DNA from: an uncultured Bacteroidota bacterium
GTDB taxonomy: Bacteria; Bacteroidota; Bacteroidia; Bacteroidales; SZUA-534
Assembly (NCBI GenBank): GCA_937885735.1
Contig: CALABN010000195.1
Location: 1 to 6,490, forward strand
Length of the DNA: 6,490 nt
Reading direction: 5' to 3'
Of the stretch, positions 1 through 3,464 are shown one piece after another. Under the pieces are notes generated by a model. That model was not told the origin of the DNA and made no database searches. It worked only from the letters and a program-made list of their open reading frames with translations. The translations under genes and the position numbers were made by a program. Every line of letters begins with the position of its first letter. Position 1 is the stretch's first letter.

Positions 1-140
1 TTATGAAAGCTGTAATAAAGTTGGTTTTGTTTTTGCTTTTCATGATTTTTAGGATTGGCTGCTTTTTTATAAGAGGGTAAAGCAGCAACCGTATGCATTA
101 CCGACTTGTACAGAAATTGTTTGTTTTCAGACGTAAAAAG
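1..140. other. Uncharacterised A/T-rich flank left of the IS remnant
   Basis: No recognisable gene. A minus-strand frame is open from 167 down to the window edge (about 55 codons, rich in Lys, Asn and Gln, no upstream start). A plus-strand frame at 3-80 would encode a 25-residue hydrophobic peptide beginning MKAVIKLVLFLLF. Neither resembles a family I know, and both are short enough to arise by chance in A/T-rich DNA. An 8-bp inverted repeat (58-65 with 79-86) and a 7-bp inverted repeat GTACAGA/TCTGTAC (108-114 with 143-149) are present. The stretch does not encode the missing middle or end of TyrA on the minus strand, which matters for how the tyrA break arose. Confidence 0.4.
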
Positions 141-161
141 TGTCTGTACTAAACTTTCAGC

Positions 162-216
162 GGCTGTTCAGCCTTTCGGAACGGAGCGCAGCGGAGTGGA
201 GAAAGGCTGAACAGCC
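162..216. repeat. 16-bp perfect hairpin at the end of the IS remnant
   Basis: GGCTGTTCAGCCTTTC at 162-177 is an exact inverted copy of 201-216, separated by a 23-nt loop. The loop contains two CGGAG copies (182-186 and 192-196) around CGCAG. The hairpin lies about 30 bp past the transposase stop codon. It could act as a transcription barrier, or as a structure near the IS end. No T-run follows closely on either strand, so it does not look like a classical intrinsic terminator. Confidence 0.85.
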
Positions 217-244
217 ATTCCGCTTTCATTGAACAGCACAAGGA

Positions 245-403
245 TTATACGCAATACTTCAGACGATATTCTACCGGACTCATATAGCCGAGACTACTAT
301 GCAGACGTTTTCGGTTATAGAAAAGTTCGAAATATTTGAATATGTCTGTTTTCACCTCTTCTATTGTATCATACTTCCTGCGATAAATCAACTCCTTCTT
401 CAA
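245..403 (-). pseudogene. IS3-family transposase, C-terminal fragment
   Basis: The minus-strand frame reads LKKELIYRRKYDTIEEV at its start and continues through FYNRKRLHSSLGYMSP to a TAA stop at 245-247. The RLHSSLGYMSP-type ending is characteristic of the rve/DDE integrase domain of IS3-family OrfB proteins. Only about 53 C-terminal residues remain of a protein that normally has about 280. From family knowledge, the catalytic glutamate lies in the DNAxxESF motif shortly before LKKE, so all three DDE residues are missing. The frame can be extended upstream to an ATG at 469, but residues 1-19 of that extension are tyrA sequence read in the wrong frame and are not transposase. Non-functional. 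Confidence 0.87.
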
Positions 404-560
404 ACTCGCAAATCTCGTCAACCAGGCCGATATGCAACGCACCTGCCGCATTGGTCGGATTATTGTCAACGCCGATTATCTTGTCGGCAAATTTCTGACG
501 ACGGATATCTATTGCTGTGGAACCGCCTATCAAACCAAGTCCAATTACTGTAACTATCAT
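369..560 (-). pseudogene. tyrA: Prephenate dehydrogenase, N-terminal fragment broken by fusion to the IS remnant
   Basis: An intact TyrA oxidatively decarboxylates prephenate to 4-hydroxyphenylpyruvate, the tyrosine branch after chorismate. Visible here: start ATG at 558-560, an NAD-binding Rossmann turn GLGLIGGS (residues 7-14), and an acidic residue at the end of the second strand (IIGVDNNP, Asp32), which favours NAD over NADP. GLVDEICEFEEGV (45-57) matches the usual spacing of the family. After about residue 57 the similarity is lost and a TGA at 369-371 ends the frame at 63 residues, against roughly 250-280 expected. The rest of the Rossmann domain and the whole C-terminal dimerisation/catalytic domain are missing. 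The gene starts 42 nt after the pheA stop, so it belongs to the same transcript and the same attenuator. Either the strain lost this copy, or the junction is an assembly artefact. Confidence 0.85.
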
Positions 561-602
561 ATCTTTATTGTTTTATTTTAATTAATTCATTATTATCATC
601 CA

Positions 603-1418
603 CTACAACTTTGCTCCCTTGTACTCGCCAAGAACCGACAGATTCGACACCAGATTGAGAACCTTGCTTATGGCACGGTCGAAATTGCTCCGTTCCTGCC
701 ATTCCAAATCAACGTAGAATGTATATTGGAACGGGCTTCCAAGAATTGGCAACGATTGGATTTTTGTCAGGTTGATGCCGTTGTTCATAAATTCAGCAAG
801 CACATTGACCAATGAGCCAGGCTGATGTGTCAGTTCGAAACAAATAGAAGCCTTGTCGTTTTCAGGAACATCGTTGGCCGTGCGGCTTAACGCCAAAAAA
901 CGGGTATAGTTCTGCTTGTGTGTTTGGATATTGCTTGCCAAAATATTCAATCCGTATAGTCCTGCCGCATATTCGCTTGCAATGGCAGCCGCGTGAGTAA
1001 GTTTTTCATCGGCAATCTTTTGTGCCGCCGAAGCGGTGTCGGACCAGTTTATTGCCTTGATTTGTGGATATGAATCCAGAAAATCCTTGCTCTGCATTAT
1101 GGCTATCGGGTGTGAGTAAACTTCGGTAATATCGTCAATGTTTACGCCAGGCAAGGCCATAAGATTCTGCGTGATATGCAGGTTAAGTTCGCCGATTATC
1201 TTCAGTTTCGACTTTTTAAGCAGAAGGTAATTTTCCAAAATGCTGCCTGCAATGGTGTTTTCGATAGCCACAATGCCGTAATCGGCCATTTGGTTTTCCA
1301 CTGCAAGAAACAAGTCGCGGAACTGATCGCAATTGATTGTCTCAATATCGTTGCCGAAATATTGCCTTGCGGCAATCTCGTGAAATGCTCCGTTTACTCC
1401 TTGTATGGCAATTTTCAT
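603..1418 (-). CDS. pheA: Prephenate dehydratase with C-terminal ACT domain
   Basis: Converts prephenate to phenylpyruvate, water and CO2, the committed step to phenylalanine, in the cytoplasm. With the start chosen here the protein has 271 residues, a normal length for a monofunctional enzyme (no chorismate mutase domain). Catalytic domain about 1-180: QGVNGAFHEIAA (6-17), AIENTIAGS (51-59), YSHPIA (101-106), AAIASEYAAGLYGL (144-157) and the family TRF motif (172-174). ACT domain about 190-271: HQPGSLVNVLAEF and INLTKIQSLP. These correspond to the GALV and ESRP phenylalanine-binding motifs, here GSLV and QSLP, variants I associate with Bacteroidota enzymes; Phe feedback is likely but not proven. 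I chose the ATG at 1416-1418 (MKIAIQG). ATGs at 1424 and 1463 are in frame, but the 1463 start would translate through the terminator hairpin. tyrA follows after 42 nt. Expression is probably controlled by the leader attenuator immediately upstream. Confidence 0.95.
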   Translation of the reverse strand: MKIAIQGVNGAFHEIAARQYFGNDIETINCDQFRDLFLAVENQMADYGIVAIENTIAGSILENYLLLKKSKLKIIGELNLHITQNLMALPGVNIDDITEVYSHPIAIMQSKDFLDSYPQIKAINWSDTASAAQKIADEKLTHAAAIASEYAAGLYGLNILASNIQTHKQNYTRFLALSRTANDVPENDKASICFELTHQPGSLVNVLAEFMNNGINLTKIQSLPILGSPFQYTFYVDLEWQERSNFDRAISKVLNLVSNLSVLGEYKGAKL

Positions 1419-1424
1419 ATTCAT

Positions 1425-1454
1425 AAAACAAAAAGCCCCGCAAATTGCGGGGCT
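1425..1454 (-). terminator. Intrinsic terminator of the pheA leader (attenuator)
   Basis: On the minus strand AGCCCCGC (1454-1447), a 5-nt loop AATTT (1446-1442), then GCGGGGCT (1441-1434): an 8-bp stem with 6 G-C pairs, followed at once by TTTTTGTTTT (1434-1425). This is a textbook intrinsic terminator, placed between a Tyr/Phe-rich leader ORF and pheA. The U-run ends 1 nt before an in-frame ATG (1424) and 7 nt before the preferred pheA ATG (1418). When formed, the hairpin could therefore also hinder ribosome loading at pheA. A copy of its 3' arm core, GCGGGG, occurs upstream at 1492-1487 as the presumed antiterminator. Confidence 0.9.
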
Positions 1455-1477
1455 AATATTCATTATCTTCAGTTACA

Positions 1478-1543
1478 TAAACATCACCCCGCTTCATTTA
1501 CCGAAGTAGTAAAAATAATAAGCGAAATATGATGCGATGTTTA
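1478..1543 (-). promoter_or_regulatory. Antiterminator and leader stem of the pheA attenuator
   Basis: Two competing pairings can be read on the minus strand. First, TAAACATCGC (1543-1534, leader codons 2-5) pairs with GTGATGTTTA (1487-1478) over 10 bp including one G-U, closing a stem around the aromatic codons. Second, GCGGGG (1492-1487, directly after the leader stop) can pair with CCCCGC (1452-1447), the 5' arm of the terminator, which would prevent the terminator from forming. Inferred logic: a ribosome stalled on Tyr or Phe codons disrupts the first stem and leaves GCGGGG free for antitermination. A ribosome that reaches the TGA covers GCGGGG and lets the terminator fold. The pairings are visible; the mechanism is inferred. 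Confidence 0.65.
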
Positions 1544-1547
1544 ACAT
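1494..1547 (-). CDS. Phe/Tyr-rich leader peptide of the pheA-tyrA transcript
   Basis: A 17-codon ORF, ATG at 1545-1547 and TGA at 1494-1496, encodes MLNIASYFAYYFYYFGK. Residues 7-15 read YFAYYFYYF: five Tyr and three Phe in nine positions, both amino acids made by the downstream genes. The ATG is preceded by A-rich AAAAGAAAAGACA, typical of Bacteroidota initiation regions, and lies about 20 nt after a TACATTTG promoter element. The ORF ends 40 nt before an intrinsic terminator and 76 nt before the pheA start. By analogy with the pheL, trpL and hisL leaders of Enterobacterales, the peptide itself is probably not needed; its translation senses charged tRNA-Tyr and tRNA-Phe. It is too short for standard gene callers. 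Confidence 0.82.
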   Translation of the reverse strand: MLNIASYFAYYFYYFGK

Positions 1548-1567
1548 TGTCTTTTCTTTTAACGGTG

Positions 1568-1575
1568 CAAATGTA
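1568..1575 (-). promoter_or_regulatory. Candidate -7 promoter element (TACATTTG) for the pheA leader
   Basis: TACATTTG on the minus strand matches the Bacteroidota housekeeping -7 consensus TAnnTTTG exactly. It would put the transcript start near 1560-1563, leaving only about 15 nt before the leader-peptide ATG at 1547, as expected for an attenuator. A good -33 TTG box is not visible at the usual spacing; TGTG at 1601-1598 is the nearest candidate, with a rather long 22-nt spacer. Confidence 0.62.
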
Positions 1576-1753
1576 ATATGTTTTCCGAATGTTGGTTCAC
1601 ACAGAGTGATTTTTTATTGAAAATAAGGTTGCACGAATATATATAAGTGTAGAAGGTGGAAAGCCAAAAGGCATAAGTATTGAGCACTAATAATGTTTTT
1701 TGTTCTCTACCTTTATTATTGCCATTAAAAATGAAAACTGAATAAACCACACG

Positions 1754-1784
1754 AAAAAGGGCAACAGTCCGAAGCACATTGCCC
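1754..1784 (-). terminator. Second, degenerate copy of the galM-type terminator
   Basis: On the minus strand GGGCAA (1784-1779) pairs with TTGCCC (1764-1759), followed by TTTTT (1758-1754). Positions 1754-1788 match 2065-2099 at 33 of 35 bases. The two differences both fall in the inner stem (GGC/GCC in the other copy, GTC/GCA here) and break pairs without compensation, so only the outer 6-bp stem is left. No gene on the minus strand lies between the two copies. It may be a back-up terminator, a duplication relic, or the end of an unrecognised small RNA. Confidence 0.65.
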
Positions 1785-1789
1785 AATAC

Positions 1790-1827
1790 CCAACTAAATC
1801 TATCATTTTTTGATGCGATTTAGTTGG
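1790..1827. repeat. Palindrome 1: CCAACTAAATC / GATTTAGTTGG
   Basis: 11-bp perfect arms (1790-1800 and 1817-1827) around a 16-nt spacer that itself contains ATCA...TGAT, so the stem could extend. The arms are the same 11-mer as in palindrome 2, with the same 16-nt arm spacing. Each spacer includes CATTTTTT. No T-run follows on either strand, so it is not a plain intrinsic terminator. Confidence 0.85.
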
Positions 1828-1858
1828 CTATCGGCCTAAAATTGGCATTTTACGAACA

Positions 1859-1904
1859 ATATCCAACTAAATCTGCATTTTTTAACCATGATTTAGTTGG
1901 ATAT
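1859..1904. repeat. Palindrome 2: ATATCCAACTAAATC and its inverse
   Basis: 15-bp perfect arms (1859-1873 and 1890-1904) around a 16-nt spacer. It contains the same 11-mer arms as palindrome 1. The two centres are 73 bp apart, close to seven helical turns. Possible roles: REP-like or MITE-like element, paired operator for a dimeric regulator, or RNA stem-loops. The sequence alone does not decide between them. Confidence 0.87.
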
Positions 1905-2063
1905 CAGACATTGTGCCCGACGATTTGCATTTCCAATATTAGCCAAATCCCGATTCTTCAACTTGATCTACCTGAAACATACCATCAAGAGTTTAGTGGT
2001 TGAGAGTCATTGGGTTCACCGCCCACGATTGTGACCAGAAAACCCGAAAGAATCATTTTAAAT

Positions 2064-2095
2064 AAAAAAGGGCAACAGGCCGAAGCCCATTGCCC
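2064..2095 (-). terminator. Intrinsic terminator of galM
   Basis: On the minus strand GGGCAA (2095-2090), a TG/TG internal loop, GGC-TTCG-GCC (2087-2078, a UUCG tetraloop), then TTGCCC (2075-2070) and TTTTTTATTT (2069-2060). It lies 65-100 bp beyond the galM stop codon in the right orientation. Confidence 0.88.
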
Positions 2096-2125
2096 AATAT
2101 TCAACATTATATCACCTAACTAATT

Positions 2126-2159
2126 AATTGTCAATTGAAATTATCAATTATCAATTCCC
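2126..2159. repeat. Imperfect A/T-rich heptamer-like repeat at the galM 3' end
   Basis: Consecutive units AATTGTC, AATTGAA, ATTATC, AATTATC, AATTCCC run up to the galM stop codon. This is a short slippage-type repeat with no obvious function; it is also A/T-rich self-complementary DNA (GTCAATTGA). Confidence 0.55.
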
Positions 2160-3179
2160 CTACCAGCCGAACTTGTAAACCAGAGTCTCCTTGTAAGTCT
2201 CGCCAGGGCGAAGGACTGTCGATGGGAACATTGGCTTGTTTGGCGCGTCAGGAATGCCTTGTGGCTCAAGTGCCACGGCGCAATATGAGCAGAATGGAAT
2301 GCCGTCCTTGCCAATCTGCGAACTGTTGAAGTGCATTGCCGTGTAAACCTGCATACCAGGCAGAGTCGAATATACTTCAACATAACGTCCTGATTCAGGG
2401 TCCTTCAAGCGACCGCAGAAACCCATTTCGTCAGCAGGCTTGTCGATAATCCAGTTATGGTCGATGCCCTTGAACATCTGAATCTGTTCATACGGAGTGT
2501 TTATTGAGTCGCCAATGCGTGCAGGCTTGCGGAAATCCATTGGAGTCCCCTCCACTTCGCGAATCTCGCCCGAAGGAACGCCCTCGGCTATTGGGGTGAA
2601 TTGGTGCGAATTGACTTCAAGTTCGTGATTGAAGATTGGGCCACTGCTTGCACCTCGCATATTGAAATACGGGTGGCTTGTCATATTTATTACAGTCGGC
2701 TTGTCGGTAGTGGCTTCCAAATCGATGATGAACTCGTTGTCGTCGGTAAGTGAATATGTAGCCTTGATGTTCACGTTTCCAGGATAGTTCTCCTCGCCGT
2801 CAGGGCTGAAAAGCGACAGTTCGTAGGCATCGGCACGCCCAGGAACATTCACTTTCTTCACATCCCAGTCACGAGCGTTATAGCCCTTGATGCCACCGTG
2901 CAAGTGGTTTATGCCGTCGTTGACATTCAGTTGGTACTCCTTGCCGTCAATGGCGAACTTGCCCTTGTAGATTCGGTTTGCGAAACGTCCGCAAAGCGCG
3001 CCAATGTATGCATCGCCAGCAACTGTCTCTTCAACAGTCTGATAGCCAATCATAACGTCAACTTTCTTGCCTTGATTCTGAACGTCAGGCAATTGCACTG
3101 AATAAACCTTTGCGCCACGGTCCATAAATTCAATTGTCAAACCATTCTTGTTTGTCAATTGGTATGTCTTTGTACTCAT
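2160..3179 (-). CDS. galM: Aldose 1-epimerase (galactose mutarotase)
   Basis: Interconverts the alpha and beta anomers of galactose and other aldoses, feeding the Leloir pathway. At 339 residues it has normal family length. Key motifs: GRFANRI (64-70, sugar binding), NDGINHLHGG (87-96, with His94), TSHPYFN (167-173, with His169, the expected acid), GIDHNWI (238-244, with Asp240) and VALEPQGIPDAPN (302-314, with Glu305, the expected base). These correspond to the His, His, Asp and Glu set of the characterised Lactococcus enzyme, so the enzyme is probably active. There is no signal peptide (MSTKTYQLTNKNG start), so it is cytoplasmic. The start is the ATG at 3177-3179, preceded by A-rich AAAAGATTTCCAAA with no strong Shine-Dalgarno. 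No galK or galactose transporter is adjacent in the window; the gene appears to be transcribed alone, from the divergent region at 3180-3464 to the UUCG terminator at 2064-2095. Confidence 0.97.
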   Translation of the reverse strand: MSTKTYQLTNKNGLTIEFMDRGAKVYSVQLPDVQNQGKKVDVMIGYQTVEETVAGDAYIGALCGRFANRIYKGKFAIDGKEYQLNVNDGINHLHGGIKGYNARDWDVKKVNVPGRADAYELSLFSPDGEENYPGNVNIKATYSLTDDNEFIIDLEATTDKPTVINMTSHPYFNMRGASSGPIFNHELEVNSHQFTPIAEGVPSGEIREVEGTPMDFRKPARIGDSINTPYEQIQMFKGIDHNWIIDKPADEMGFCGRLKDPESGRYVEVYSTLPGMQVYTAMHFNSSQIGKDGIPFCSYCAVALEPQGIPDAPNKPMFPSTVLRPGETYKETLVYKFGW

Positions 3180-3464
3180 TTTGGAAATCTTTTAAAATTT
3201 ATTGGCTAAATATAATCGAATTGAGGATTGATAATAAACATTGCCGACAATTTCTTCCATAAAACACGACTGACGTACATTTTTCATAGCCAAATTTGAA
3301 TGTTTTGTCGGTTAAATTCGGCAAATAAACCATATTTGTGGGCCAAACAAGCAAGCAATGCGGTAGAACTTCGATAATTGGCCCCAATGGTCCTGCATCG
3401 GCATTTTACCAATAAAACTTTTGCATCAAAGGAATATTTTTATGGCATTGTAAAATATTGAAAA
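3180..3464. other. Divergent intergenic region between galM and the TonB receptor gene
   Basis: Should hold promoters for both directions. Candidate minus-strand -7 for galM: TATATTTA at about 3213-3206, close to TAnnTTTG. Candidate plus-strand -7 elements for the receptor operon: AACTTTTG (3416-3423) or CATATTTG (3331-3338, with TTTG at 3304-3307); each is one base off consensus and none has an ideal -33 box. An A/T-only inverted repeat AATATTTT/AAAATATT (3433-3440 with 3452-3459) lies 5 nt before the first possible start codon of the receptor gene. Confidence 0.4.

Larger units (their letters stand above)
141..404 (-). mobile_element. Remnant of an IS3-family insertion sequence (3' end only)
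   Basis: The segment carries the last ~53 codons of an IS3-family transposase (245-403, minus strand) and about 100 bp of downstream non-coding sequence with a strong hairpin. The outer limit is uncertain. A plausible element end is near 130-145, where the minus strand reads GTACAGACACTTTTTAC, but no matching second terminal repeat lies in the window to prove it. The 5' part of the element, including any orfA, the catalytic core and the other end, is missing: at 381-404 the sequence passes directly into tyrA. A target-site duplication therefore cannot be tested. The fragment cannot move by itself. Confidence 0.75.
1576..2159. other. 584-bp gene-free interval between the pheA promoter and galM
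   Basis: No convincing protein-coding gene. A 75-codon minus-strand frame (1559-1786) begins inside a terminator and runs through the pheA promoter, so I discount it. The interval contains, from right to left, a heptamer-like repeat at the galM stop (2126-2159), the galM terminator (2064-2095), about 150 bp with nothing recognised (1910-2060), two tandem palindromes (1859-1904 and 1790-1827) and a second near-copy of the terminator (1754-1784). A small minus-strand RNA ending at that second terminator is conceivable. The nearest -7-like sequence I see for it, TATGTTTC at about 1984-1977, is one base off consensus and has no clear -33 box. Confidence 0.6.

Noticed and set aside
58..86. 8-bp inverted repeat as a possible terminator
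   Set aside because: Short stem with a 13-nt loop and no T-run after the stem on either strand.
1..167. Open minus-strand frame of about 55 codons reaching the window edge, and the 25-codon plus-strand hydrophobic ORF at 3-80
   Set aside because: No start in the first case, no recognised family in either, and short open frames are expected by chance in A/T-rich sequence.
404..469. Transposase start ATG at 469
   Set aside because: Residues 1-19 of that frame come from tyrA DNA read out of frame; the transposase similarity begins only near 403.
1419..1463. Upstream start of pheA at 1463 adding MNISPAICGAFCF
   Set aside because: The extra residues are the translation of the terminator hairpin and U-run; the enzyme family begins at MKIAIQG.
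1559..1786. 75-codon minus-strand frame starting MGNVLRTVALF
   Set aside because: It starts inside the left terminator copy, runs across the pheA promoter, shows no family resemblance and has A/T-driven composition.
1985..2060. 23-codon minus-strand ORF MILSGFLVTIVGGEPNDSQP
   Set aside because: Short, without a supporting initiation region or recognised similarity; it lies just past the galM terminator.
1844..3409. 10-mer GGCATTTTAC shared by 1844-1853 and 3400-3409
   Set aside because: A single 10-base match in A/T-rich intergenic DNA is close to chance; the flanking sequence is not shared.
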